DNA of 64,000 nucleotides from Ciceribacter sp. T2.26MG-112.2 (GTDB lineage: Bacteria > Pseudomonadota > Alphaproteobacteria > Rhizobiales > Rhizobiaceae), in contig NZ_UEYQ01000002.1 of the NCBI RefSeq assembly GCF_900492205.1, forward strand, positions 1 to 64,000. Direction: 5' to 3'. Position 1 is the first letter of the stretch. Each line of letters begins with the position of its first letter. Under the pieces are notes generated by a model. That model was not told the DNA's origin. It did no database searches and saw nothing but the letters and a program-made list of their open reading frames with translations. Position numbers and translations under genes: made by a program. Of the stretch, positions 8,288-16,413 are shown in pieces.

Positions 8288-9049
8288 TCACTTCGGCTGC
8301 ATGCGGATCGCCCCGTCGAGGCGAATGACTTCGGCGTTAAGATACTGGTTCTCGACGCAGAAGCGGACGGCATCCGCATATTCCGCCGGATCGCCGAGCC
8401 GCGAGGGATAGGGAATGGAAGCGGCGAGACTCTGTTGCACTTCGGCCGGCAGAGATTTGAGCAGAGGCGTCGCGAAAATGCCGGGTGCGATGGTGTTGAC
8501 CCTGATGCCGAAACGGGCGAGTTCGCGCGCCGCCGGCAGGGCCATGGAGACGATCGCGCCCTTGGAAGCCGAATAGGCCACCTGACCGATCTGTCCGTCG
8601 GTGGCGGCGACCGAGGCGGTATTGACGATCGCGCCCCGCGCCTTGTCGTCAAGTTCCGGCAGATCCGCCATATGCGCCGCTGCAAGCCGCATCATGTTGA
8701 AGGTGCCCATCAGATTGACGCGGATGACCTTTTCGAAATCGCCAAGCGGCATCGGGCCATCGCGGCCGATCACCCGGGCGGCAGGACCGATGCCGGCGCA
8801 GTTGACGAGGATTCTGAGGCCATCGCCTGCCTCGCCGGCGCGGCTGATCGCGCGATCGGCATCGGCCTCGCTGGCGACGTCGCCGGCAATCGCCACGCCA
8901 CCGATCTCCGCTGCGACCCGCGCGGCGGCATCCTCGTTGAGATCCATGACATGAACAATGGCGCCACGGGCGGCGAGCATGCGCGCGGTTGCCTCGCCAA
9001 GACCCGATCCGCCGCCCGTTACCAATGCGCTGCTGCCCTCGATCTTCAT
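8288..9049 (-). CDS. Short-chain 3-hydroxyacyl-CoA dehydrogenase, probable phenylhydroxypropionyl-CoA dehydrogenase
   Basis: 253-residue classical SDR: cofactor loop TGGGSGLG (11-18), D36 after strand 2 indicating NAD(H), NCAG motif, and catalytic S146, Y159, K163 (YSASK). The sequence resembles type II 3-hydroxyacyl-CoA dehydrogenases. Its ATG overlaps the stop of the feruloyl-CoA synthase gene (ATGA). In the CoA-dependent beta-oxidative deacetylation of hydroxycinnamates described for Agrobacterium fabrum, an SDR oxidises 4-hydroxy-3-methoxyphenyl-beta-hydroxypropionyl-CoA to the beta-keto ester; position and family agree with that role. Confidence 0.85.
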   Translation of the reverse strand: MKIEGSSALVTGGGSGLGEATARMLAARGAIVHVMDLNEDAAARVAAEIGGVAIAGDVASEADADRAISRAGEAGDGLRILVNCAGIGPAARVIGRDGPMPLGDFEKVIRVNLMGTFNMMRLAAAHMADLPELDDKARGAIVNTASVAATDGQIGQVAYSASKGAIVSMALPAARELARFGIRVNTIAPGIFATPLLKSLPAEVQQSLAASIPYPSRLGDPAEYADAVRFCVENQYLNAEVIRLDGAIRMQPK

Positions 9050-10899
9050 GCTGCCATCTCCTTTTCGAAACGTATGACGTCTTCGCCGCCGTGATAGAGG
9101 GCGGCCACCAGATCGGCTCGGTGCGACAGCATCGCACGCTGATTGATCGAACCCTTGTCGGTCACCTCGCCGCGCTCGAAGCGGGGTGGCTCTTTGAGCA
9201 GCATGATCCGCATGACGCGGGTCGCCGAGCCGGATGCCGAGCGTGCGTGCCCGGCGAGCTTTTCGGCGAGTGCCGTACGGACCTCGGGGGATGCCAGGAT
9301 ATCCGCATCGCTCAGGCCGTCGCCGCCGGAAACCACGGCTCTCAGCGCGGGAAGGAACGGCACGACGAGTGCGCCGAGTTCCTCGCGGTCGGCACCGGTG
9401 ATCACGGCATCGCGGATAAGGCCGCCGAATTGGTCGACCAACTGGGCGCGCAGTTTGCCGACGGCGACCCATGTGCCGGTCTGCAGCTTGAAGTTCTCGG
9501 CGATCCGGCCGTCGAAGAAGAAGCCGTGCCTGGGGTCGTGGTCGACGGCGAACTTCACCGCGTCGCCGATCATGTAGAAGCCCTCGTCGTCAAAGGCGGC
9601 GGCCGTCAGTTGCGGGCTGCGCCAGTAACCGGGCGTGACATTGGGCCCCTTCAACCGCAGTTCAAACTTGTCCTCGACCGGTACCAGCTTCAGGGTGATC
9701 CCCTGCGCCGGAATGCCGATATTGCCCGGTCTTTCCTGCGGCTCGGTGCAATAGAGCGAAAACGGCGCCGTCTCGGTCGAGCCAAGGCCGGTACCGATAT
9801 GCACCGGCTCGCCGCCTGCCTGTTTGGAGAGTTCCTTGAGGCTATCCCAGGTGTGCTGCGCCATGCCGGCCCCGGCATACATCAGCATCTTCAGGTCGCG
9901 GAAGAAGGTATCCCGGAGCACCTCGTCGTCGTGCATGGCATGAACCAGCATCTCGTAGCCGGCCGGCACGTTGAAGTACCAGGTAGGGGAGACCTCGCGC
10001 AGATTGGCGATCGTTTCCTTGATCCCCGTCGGCGTCGGCCGCCCTTTGTCGATGTAGAAGGTGCCGCCATGGTAGATGATCATATTGAACACCTTGTTGC
10101 CGCTCGCCGTGTGGTTCCACGGCGCCCAGTCGACGACGATCGGCGGATCCTCGCGCAGGAAGGCATAGCAATCGGCGATCATCTCCTGGTTTGAGCACAG
10201 CATGCGCTGGGTCTGGATCACGGCCTTGGGCGAACCGGTGGTGCCGGAGGTGAACAGGAACTTCGCCACCGTGTCGGGGCCGACGGCGGCATGGGCCGTA
10301 TCGACCGCAGGGCCGGGTTCGACATCGAAGAGCTCTGGCAGGCGATGCGATGGCCGGCCCGGTGGCGGATTGCGCAGACAGACCACCGGCACATCGGGCG
10401 GGAAGGCCGCAGCGATGGCGGCATGGAAAGGGGCCGCATCCTCGACGAAGACGAGGCCGGGGGTGATCTGGCCGACAATGTCCTTCAGCTTGTCGAATTC
10501 GTTCGATGCGGTCGCATAGGCCGGCGAGATCGCCGCCGACGGAATGCCGACGTGCTGTGCGGCCAGCGCGACCAGCGCATGGGCGATCGAGTTGTCCGAA
10601 AGGATGATCAGCGGACGTTCCACCGAAAGGCCGAAATCGAGAAAGGCCTGGGCGAGTGCCCGTATACGGGCCATGGCCTCCCCATAGGAAAGCTTGCGCC
10701 ATGAGCCGTGCTCGTCGCGCTCGGCCATCCATGTCCGGTCGGATGCTGTCTTGGCCCAATGGACGAAACGCTCGGTGATCTTGTCGGGATAGGGCCCGAG
10801 CGCATCGCAGCGCCAGATCAGGATGGAGCCATCGGGTCGCTCCTGCCACTCAAGCTTGGGTGACCACAGCTTGATGGCGCGCATGTGCCTTGTCGTCAT
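9046..10899 (-). CDS. fcs: Feruloyl-CoA synthase-like AMP-forming ligase
   Basis: 617 residues of the adenylate-forming superfamily. The P-loop TSGTTGSPK is at 217-225; later come GLGSTETAPFSLYCTEP (adenine-binding region), the hinge region YMIGDAVKF, and FDGRIAENFKLQTGTWVAVG, a variant of the A8 motif seen in feruloyl-CoA synthases. It would activate ferulate, p-coumarate or caffeate with ATP and CoA in the cytosol. It is first in a minus-strand operon with the SDR and acyl-CoA dehydrogenase and divergent from the hydratase gene, with an inverted repeat between the two starts (10958-10990). Confidence 0.85.
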   Translation of the reverse strand: MTTRHMRAIKLWSPKLEWQERPDGSILIWRCDALGPYPDKITERFVHWAKTASDRTWMAERDEHGSWRKLSYGEAMARIRALAQAFLDFGLSVERPLIILSDNSIAHALVALAAQHVGIPSAAISPAYATASNEFDKLKDIVGQITPGLVFVEDAAPFHAAIAAAFPPDVPVVCLRNPPPGRPSHRLPELFDVEPGPAVDTAHAAVGPDTVAKFLFTSGTTGSPKAVIQTQRMLCSNQEMIADCYAFLREDPPIVVDWAPWNHTASGNKVFNMIIYHGGTFYIDKGRPTPTGIKETIANLREVSPTWYFNVPAGYEMLVHAMHDDEVLRDTFFRDLKMLMYAGAGMAQHTWDSLKELSKQAGGEPVHIGTGLGSTETAPFSLYCTEPQERPGNIGIPAQGITLKLVPVEDKFELRLKGPNVTPGYWRSPQLTAAAFDDEGFYMIGDAVKFAVDHDPRHGFFFDGRIAENFKLQTGTWVAVGKLRAQLVDQFGGLIRDAVITGADREELGALVVPFLPALRAVVSGGDGLSDADILASPEVRTALAEKLAGHARSASGSATRVMRIMLLKEPPRFERGEVTDKGSINQRAMLSHRADLVAALYHGGEDVIRFEKEMAA

Positions 10900-10957
10900 G
10901 ACTCTCCTCCCAGAATGCCAGCAACGATATCAATAGCCCCTCCCGGGCGTTGGAATT

Positions 10958-10990
10958 TTGTTTACAAAGAAACAATCCCCTTGTAAACAA
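10958..10990. promoter_or_regulatory. Inverted repeat in the divergent fcs/hydratase promoter region (candidate MarR-family operator)
   Basis: TTGTTTACAA (10958-10967) and its exact reverse complement TTGTAAACAA (10981-10990) lie 23 bases apart centre to centre, about two helical turns, between the divergently read starts at 10899 and 11041. The surrounding 80 bases are AT-rich compared with the rest of the window. The nearest regulator gene is the MarR-type gene at 11846, so binding by it is a reasonable inference. Confidence 0.6.
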
Positions 10991-11040
10991 TCGACAAGAA
11001 AACAAAATCAAAACACATTTGATCCAAGGAGCTGCCGACG

Positions 11041-11835
11041 ATGGGCGTGGATGTTGCATCGCATTTCGTAACCTATGAAACCGTGGGCGAGATCGCGCAT
11101 ATCGGCCTGAACCGGCCGGAAAAGCGCAATGCGATCAGTGACCGTTTCGTCGAAGCCATTGCGGACGCCGTTGCCAGGGCCGAGCGCGAGGCGAAGGCCG
11201 TCGTGCTCTACGGACACGGCAATCATTTCTGCGCGGGCCTCGATCTGGCTGAACATGTGAAGAAGACGGCGATCGAAGGCGTGCGCGGCTCTCGCCGCTG
11301 GCATGCCGTTTTTTCCGGCATCGAACACGGCACTATCCCGTGGTTCTCGGCCTTGCATGGCGCGGTTGTCGGCGGTGGCCTGGAACTGGCCGCCTCCACC
11401 CATATTCGTGTCGCCGACGAGACCGCCTTCTTCGCGCTTCCTGAAGGGCAGCGCGGCATTTTCGTCGGCGGTGGCGGATCGGTGCGAGTGGCACGGCTGT
11501 CGGGGGTGGCGCGCATGACCGACATGATGCTGACCGGTCGCGTTGCATCGGCCGCCGAGGCGGAGCGCTGGAACCTCGTGCAATATGTCGTTCCGGCCGG
11601 CGAAGCGCGCAAGAAGGCGCATGACCTGGCGGTGGTCGCGGCCTCGAACGCGGCGCTGTCGAACTATGCCGTCATCAATGCCTTGCCGCGCATCCAGGAC
11701 ATGGCCAAGGAGGACGGCCTCTTCGTCGAATCCTTCATCTCCTCCTTCACCGCCACCAGCCCGGAAGCTGAAGAACGGCTGCAGGCCTTCCTCGACAAAC
11801 GTGCGGCGCGCCTGAAGGCGCCCGGCGCGAATTGA
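11041..11835 (+). CDS. Enoyl-CoA hydratase/isomerase (crotonase) family, probable hydroxycinnamoyl-CoA hydratase
   Basis: 264 residues. The crotonase oxyanion-hole segments are FCAGLDLAEH and ALHGAVVGGGLELAAS, with E115 and E135 (LPEGQRG) at the positions of the two catalytic acids. It is preceded by AAGGAG 8 bases before the ATG. Divergent from feruloyl-CoA synthase and followed by the MarR gene, it is placed to hydrate feruloyl-CoA to the beta-hydroxy ester. In pseudomonads the equivalent enzyme (Ech) also cleaves this product to vanillin, but the SDR and hydrolase here argue for the non-cleaving, beta-oxidative route. Confidence 0.8.
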   Translation: MGVDVASHFVTYETVGEIAHIGLNRPEKRNAISDRFVEAIADAVARAEREAKAVVLYGHGNHFCAGLDLAEHVKKTAIEGVRGSRRWHAVFSGIEHGTIPWFSALHGAVVGGGLELAASTHIRVADETAFFALPEGQRGIFVGGGGSVRVARLSGVARMTDMMLTGRVASAAEAERWNLVQYVVPAGEARKKAHDLAVVAASNAALSNYAVINALPRIQDMAKEDGLFVESFISSFTATSPEAEERLQAFLDKRAARLKAPGAN

Positions 11836-11845
11836 GGAGAGCATC

Positions 11846-12319
11846 GTGGATCTGTCTCTCCGCAGCGTCGATCAGGTCAAGGTGGGGGCGCTTTCCGGTT
11901 CGCTCGGCTTTCTCTTGCGGCTGGCGCAGTTGCGCGCCTTCGAGGATTTCTTCTCCGACCGCGGCCCACGTGGCCTGAAACCCGGCGAGTTCTCGGTGCT
12001 CTGGGTCATCGCCCGCAATCCCGGCATCCGCCAGAGCGCGCTCGGCCAGCGGCTGATGATCAAGCGGGCCCACATGACTAAGCTGATCCGCGTGCTGGAG
12101 GAGCAGGGTTTCGTTTCGCGGGAGATCCCGGATGCCGACCGGCGCGCGGTCGAGCTGACATTGACGCGGGCAGGCGAGGATGCCGTCGAGACGGCCGCCG
12201 CGGCCTTCTTCGGCTACGAGGAAACGACCGGCGCTCCGCTCAGCAAGCGCGAGCAGGCGCAGTTGATCGCGCTTCTGCAAAAATATGTCGGTCTGGAGGA
12301 GGAGCAGACATGCCGTTAA
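11846..12319 (+). CDS. MarR-family transcriptional regulator (HcaR-like) of the hydroxycinnamate cluster
   Basis: 157 residues starting at GTG with GAGGAGA just upstream; no suitable ATG is present. The winged helix runs from about residue 45 (GEFSVLWVIARNPGIRQSALGQRL) through IKRAHMTKLIRVLEEQGFVSR to the wing IPDADRRAVELTLTRAG. It lies between the hydratase and hydrolase genes and overlaps the latter by 10 bases. MarR repressors in such clusters usually respond to the hydroxycinnamoyl-CoA thioester. Its likely site is the TTGTTTACAA/TTGTAAACAA repeat at 10958-10990. Confidence 0.85.
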   Translation: MDLSLRSVDQVKVGALSGSLGFLLRLAQLRAFEDFFSDRGPRGLKPGEFSVLWVIARNPGIRQSALGQRLMIKRAHMTKLIRVLEEQGFVSREIPDADRRAVELTLTRAGEDAVETAAAAFFGYEETTGAPLSKREQAQLIALLQKYVGLEEEQTCR

Positions 12320-13191
12320 ACATCGACGATCTGGTCGCGATCGACTTCCACACCCATGCAGAGGAGCCGTGCTGCGGCCCACGCGACGACGGATATGACG
12401 AGTTCCAGGCCGGCATGGCCAATTACTTCAAGAATCCGGCCGGGGCACAAGGCATGCTCCCGACGGTTCAGGAGACGGCAACCTACTACCGCGAGCGCAA
12501 GATCGCCTGCGTGATCTTCCCCGTCGATGCCGAACGGGAGACCGGTTTTCGCCGCTACGAGAATGAGGAAGTGGCGCGGATCGCCGCGGAAAACACCGAC
12601 ATCATGATCCCCTTTGCCTCGATCGATCCGGCCAAGGGCAGGCTCGGCGCCCGCGAGGCCCGCCGTCTGGTACGCGAATTCGGCGTCAAGGGCTTCAAGT
12701 TCCATCCGACCATGCAGGGCTTCTACCCCTATGACCGTAGCGCCTATCCGCTCTATGAGGCCATCGCCGAGGAAGGTGCGATAACCCTGTTTCATACAGG
12801 GCAGACCGGCGTCGGCGCCGGTATGCGCGGCGGCATGGGCATGCGGCTGAAATATTCCAATCCCATCCATCTGGACGATGTGGCGGCCGATTTTCCCGAC
12901 ATGCCGATCATTCTCGCCCACCCCTCCTTCCCCTGGCAGGAGGAGGCGCTGTCCGTCGCGACCCACAAGCCCAACGTCTATATCGACATGTCCGGCTGGT
13001 CGCCGAAGTATTTTCCGCCGATCCTGATCCGCTACGCCAATACCATGCTGAAGCACAAGATGCTGTTCGGCTCGGATTGGCCGGCGATCACACCGGATCG
13101 GTGGCTCAAGGATTTCGAGACAATCGACATCCGTGACGAAGTCCGTCCGCTTATTCTCAAGGAAAACGCGCGGAGACTGCTGAAGCTTTAA
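12310..13191 (+). CDS. Amidohydrolase-superfamily enzyme, probable 4-hydroxyphenyl-beta-ketoacyl-CoA hydrolase
   Basis: 293 residues of the metal-dependent amidohydrolase type 2 group (ACMSD-like). The metal motif DFHTH gives H14 and H16; FKFHPTMQGF, ILAHPSFPW and LFGSDWP supply the later His and Asp ligands. The ATG lies inside the end of the MarR gene and is preceded by GGAGGAG. In the Agrobacterium fabrum hydroxycinnamate pathway an enzyme of this family releases the aromatic acid (vanillate or 4-hydroxybenzoate) and acetyl-CoA from the beta-keto thioester. That assignment fits the neighbours but cannot be told from sequence alone; a decarboxylase is an alternative. Confidence 0.75.
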   Translation: MPLNIDDLVAIDFHTHAEEPCCGPRDDGYDEFQAGMANYFKNPAGAQGMLPTVQETATYYRERKIACVIFPVDAERETGFRRYENEEVARIAAENTDIMIPFASIDPAKGRLGAREARRLVREFGVKGFKFHPTMQGFYPYDRSAYPLYEAIAEEGAITLFHTGQTGVGAGMRGGMGMRLKYSNPIHLDDVAADFPDMPIILAHPSFPWQEEALSVATHKPNVYIDMSGWSPKYFPPILIRYANTMLKHKMLFGSDWPAITPDRWLKDFETIDIRDEVRPLILKENARRLLKL

Positions 13192-13228
13192 AATCTATCG
13201 CCCGTAACGTGTTCTGAACTGGGAGGAA

Positions 13229-14350
13229 ATGAACATGAAACGCATGCTGCATATGATCATGGGGCTTGCTGCCCTGGCTGCCACGACCGCCGATGCCCGC
13301 GAATTGCGCGTCGCACCCGGCGCACCGCCTGCCCATCCGTCCAACAGCCATCTCTATGGAAAGCTCGTCGAATATCTGCCGGAGGTCTCCGGTGGAAACC
13401 TCACCGCCCAGATGCTCGGTCCCGAAGTGGTGGGCCTCGGCCAGATGAAGGATGCGCTCCAGAGCCAGCTCGTCGAAGTCGGCAACCTGCTGCCGCTCTA
13501 TTTCCCGGCCGACCTGCCGAACATGTCGCTGGCCGGGGAACTGGCACTTTCCGGTCGCGAGCCGCACGCCATGGCGGCGGCGATGACGGAATACATGGTG
13601 ACCTGCGACACCTGCCAGGCGGAGCTGAAGAAGTTCGGCGTTGTCTATCTGGGCTCGGGCTCCTCGGACGTCTATGCGCTCCTGACCAAGACACCGGTCA
13701 AGACTGCGGCCGACATCAAGGGCCTCAGGCTTCGCAGCGGCGGTGCACCCTTCTCGCGCTGGGCCGAGAATTTCGGCGCGGTGCCCGCCAATATCGGGGT
13801 CGGCGACACCTTCGAATCCATGTCGCAGGGCGTGATCGACGGCTCGATGGCGTCGATCGGCGATCTCCTGTCGTTCCGGCTTGTCGAACTGGTGAAGAAC
13901 ATCACCTTCATTCCGCTCGGCACCTATCATGCGACCTCGGATTTCACCGTCGCCAACTCCGCCTGGACAGATCTTTCGCCCGACGAACGCAAGCAATTGG
14001 CGACCGCCGCCAACAAGGCCAATGTCGTCTTCACCCAGCGCTGGGGCTATGAAATGGCCTCGATCGCCAAGGAGGCCGCGCAAAAGGCCGGCATCCAGTT
14101 CCTCGAGCCTGATGCCGAGTTCCTCAAGGCGTCGGAAGCATTCGCCGAGGCCGACAAGGCGACCGCTGCCAAGGTCTCGCAGGAGCGCTTCGGCTTCGAC
14201 GATGCCCAGGCCCGTGTCGACCGCTTCGTCGGTCTGGTCGAGAAATGGAACGGCATCGTCAAGGAAGCGAACGGCGACACCGACGCGATCACCAAGCGTC
14301 TCGACGAAGAAGTCTGGAGCAAGGTCGATTTCGCCACCTACGGCCTTTGA
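13229..14350 (+). CDS. TRAP transporter substrate-binding protein (DctP family)
   Basis: 373 residues with a signal peptide (hydrophobic LHMIMGLAALAATTADA, likely cleaved near residue 24). The DctP fold is indicated by the loop TPVKTAADIKGLRLRSGG, in which the Arg normally contacts the ligand carboxylate, and VIDGSMASIGDL. GGGAGGAA precedes the start; an ATG two codons downstream is also possible. It heads a TRAP operon directly after the hydrolase gene, so hydroxycinnamates or related aromatic acids are the inferred ligands. A strong hairpin separates it from the membrane subunits. Confidence 0.88.
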   Translation: MNMKRMLHMIMGLAALAATTADARELRVAPGAPPAHPSNSHLYGKLVEYLPEVSGGNLTAQMLGPEVVGLGQMKDALQSQLVEVGNLLPLYFPADLPNMSLAGELALSGREPHAMAAAMTEYMVTCDTCQAELKKFGVVYLGSGSSDVYALLTKTPVKTAADIKGLRLRSGGAPFSRWAENFGAVPANIGVGDTFESMSQGVIDGSMASIGDLLSFRLVELVKNITFIPLGTYHATSDFTVANSAWTDLSPDERKQLATAANKANVVFTQRWGYEMASIAKEAAQKAGIQFLEPDAEFLKASEAFAEADKATAAKVSQERFGFDDAQARVDRFVGLVEKWNGIVKEANGDTDAITKRLDEEVWSKVDFATYGL

Positions 14351-14356
14351 GGCCGG

Positions 14357-14395
14357 GGCCGGCGGGCAGCCACCCGCCGGCCGCTCTTCTTTCGA
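14357..14395 (+). terminator. Hairpin between TRAP binding-protein and membrane-subunit genes (attenuator or RNA-stability element)
   Basis: GGCCGGCGGG (14357-14366) pairs perfectly with CCCGCCGGCC (14373-14382) around a 6-base loop, followed by a pyrimidine-rich GCTCTTCTTTC tract. Such hairpins allow more binding protein than permease to be made. Confidence 0.65.
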
Positions 14396-14419
14396 CAATG
14401 CCATTTCAAAGGGTCTTCC

Positions 14420-14935
14420 ATGCCCCAGATATTTTCTCTTGCCGACAGACTGTCGCGCATACTGGCCTTCGTCGGTGCCGTCGGCGTCATCCTGATGATG
14501 GTCCATGTCTGTGCCGACATCGTCGCACGCACGATCACCGGCGCTTCGTTGCCCGCCACGGTCGAAATCGTCTCCTATTACTACATGGTGCTCGTCGCCT
14601 TCCTGCCGCTGGCATGGGTCGAGCGCAGGGGCGGCATGATTTCGGTCGAACTGATCGAGTTCATGATGTCGCCGCGCATGATGAAGATCTCCGACGCCAT
14701 GGTCGCCGCGCTCGGCACGGTCATCTATGCGGTGATGGCCTATGCGACCTGGATCACGGCAGTGAAGAACTACGTGACCGGCACCTTCGTCGTCGCGCTG
14801 CAGGTGAAAATCATCACCTGGCCCGGCTATTTCCTGCCGTCCATCGGCTTTGCGCTCGCGGCGGCCATCCTGGCCGTCCGCTTCCTTGAGATCACCACAG
14901 ACAGCGTCGATGGAACGCGGGAGAGCGAGGCATGA
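14420..14935 (+). CDS. TRAP transporter small membrane subunit (DctQ family)
   Basis: 171 residues with four predicted membrane helices, the size and topology of DctQ. The helix containing VHVCADIVARTITG followed by SLPATVEIVSYYYMVLVAFLPLA is typical. Its stop overlaps the start of the large subunit as ATGA, so the two are translationally coupled. It works with the binding protein at 13229 and the large subunit at 14932 in sodium-driven uptake, probably of an aromatic acid. Confidence 0.85.
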   Translation: MPQIFSLADRLSRILAFVGAVGVILMMVHVCADIVARTITGASLPATVEIVSYYYMVLVAFLPLAWVERRGGMISVELIEFMMSPRMMKISDAMVAALGTVIYAVMAYATWITAVKNYVTGTFVVALQVKIITWPGYFLPSIGFALAAAILAVRFLEITTDSVDGTRESEA

Positions 14936-16239
14936 GCGTCGAAACCGGTCTCTACGGCATCGGCATACTGGCGCTGCTCCTGCTCCTGCGGATACCCGTG
15001 GCGCTGGCGATGATCTCCGTCTCGTTCGGCGGCATCGCGTTTCTGCTCGGCTTCAAGCCCGCGCTCGGGATGATCACCTCGACGCCGTACAGTTTCGTGG
15101 CAAGCTGGACCATGAGCGCCGTGCCGATGTTCCTGCTGATGGGTTTCATCTCCTTTCACGCCGGGCTCACGACCAATCTCTTCGATGCGGCAAAGGCGAT
15201 CCTCGGGCGGGTTCCCGGCGGGCTGGCGATTTCCTCGATCTTCGCCTGCACCGGCTTTGCCGCCGTCAGCGGCTCGTCGATCGCCTGTGCCGCCGCCATG
15301 GGCCGGATCGCCATCCCGGAAATGGTGGCTGCCGGCTATCGGCCGAGTTTTGCCGCAGGCGCACTTGCCGCCGGCGGCACGATCGGGGCGCTGATCCCGC
15401 CCTCTATCCTGATGATCGTCTACGGCGTCTTTGCCGAGACCTCGATCACGCAGATCTTTGTCGGCGGCATCGGCGTCGGCCTTCTGACCGCACTCTCCTA
15501 TTGCATCGTCGTGCTTGTGGTCTGCTGGTTGAGGCCCGACATCGTGCCGCGCACGCTGACGGCCGTAGCGGGGGAGGGCGGCAACCGGGCGGCTATCCTG
15601 CGCATATGGCCGCTGCTCATCCTGGTGCTGCTGGTGTTCGGCGGGCTGTTCTCCGGCTATTTCACCGCGACGGAGGCGGGCGCGGTCGGTGCCGGAGGCG
15701 CGTTCCTGCTGTCGGCGATCACCGGCAAGCTCAGCATGCAGGTCGTACGCGTCTCGCTTTTGGAAACGCTGACCACCTGCGCATCGCTGTTCATCATCGG
15801 CATCGGCGCCTCGATGTTTACGCGCTTCCTGGGCGTGACCGGGCTCTCCTCCTTCATCGGCACCTTCGTCGCCGGTGCGGATCTCGGCTATGCCGAACTG
15901 ATGACGATCATCGTGGTGATCTATCTCATTCTCGGCATGTTCATGGAGCCGTTCGGCGCCCTGCTGGTGACATTGCCGGTGCTGCTGCCGGTGCTCAAGG
16001 CCGAGGGGATCAGCCTCGTCTGGTTCGGCGTTCTGGTGGTCAAGCTCTTGGAGATCGGCATGATCACGCCGCCCGTGGGGCTCAATGTCTTCGTCATCAA
16101 GAACGTGGCGTCCCGTTATGTCACGGTGGTGCAGGTGTTCAAGGGCGTCACGCCCTTCATGCTGGCCGATCTGCTGGTGGTGATCCTGACGATCGCCTTC
16201 CCGGCGATTGTCCTCAGCCTGCCGCAATTGTTCTTCTGA
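14932..16239 (+). CDS. TRAP transporter large membrane subunit (DctM family)
   Basis: 435 residues, about twelve membrane helices. The two repeat signatures are visible: SGSSIACAAAMGRIAIPEMVAAGY with LAAGGTIGALIPPSILMIVYG in the first half and LEIGMITPPVGLNVFVIKN in the second. It forms the transport channel together with DctQ. It is the last gene of the hydroxycinnamate-side operon, followed by a hairpin with a T-rich tail. Confidence 0.9.
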   Translation: MSVETGLYGIGILALLLLLRIPVALAMISVSFGGIAFLLGFKPALGMITSTPYSFVASWTMSAVPMFLLMGFISFHAGLTTNLFDAAKAILGRVPGGLAISSIFACTGFAAVSGSSIACAAAMGRIAIPEMVAAGYRPSFAAGALAAGGTIGALIPPSILMIVYGVFAETSITQIFVGGIGVGLLTALSYCIVVLVVCWLRPDIVPRTLTAVAGEGGNRAAILRIWPLLILVLLVFGGLFSGYFTATEAGAVGAGGAFLLSAITGKLSMQVVRVSLLETLTTCASLFIIGIGASMFTRFLGVTGLSSFIGTFVAGADLGYAELMTIIVVIYLILGMFMEPFGALLVTLPVLLPVLKAEGISLVWFGVLVVKLLEIGMITPPVGLNVFVIKNVASRYVTVVQVFKGVTPFMLADLLVVILTIAFPAIVLSLPQLFF

Positions 16240-16274
16240 CGAAGCGCGGGACCGTTCGCTCTCAAGGGTTCCGG

Positions 16275-16307
16275 AAGGCGGGAGCGACACCGCCTTTCTC
16301 TTCTTTG
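16275..16307 (+). terminator. Rho-independent terminator after the TRAP operon
   Basis: AAGGCGG (16275-16281) pairs with CCGCCTT (16290-16296) around an 8-base loop and is followed by the T-rich tract TCTCTTCTTT. It lies 36 bases after the DctM stop codon. Confidence 0.65.
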
Positions 16308-16413
16308 GCCATGACCCCGGCGCCGGTCGGTCGCGCAAGACCGTCGCCGGATTGATACCATGATTTGGTTTGAGACGGTGGCTGCGGGGCGAGCGATCGA
16401 ACGGCGCAGCCGG

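Noticed and set aside
12310-13191. LigI-type pyrone dicarboxylate lactonase as identity of the amidohydrolase
   Set aside because: Length is similar, but the metal motif context (DFHTHAEEP, FHPTMQGF) and position among hydroxycinnamate genes fit the beta-ketoacyl-CoA hydrolase group better.
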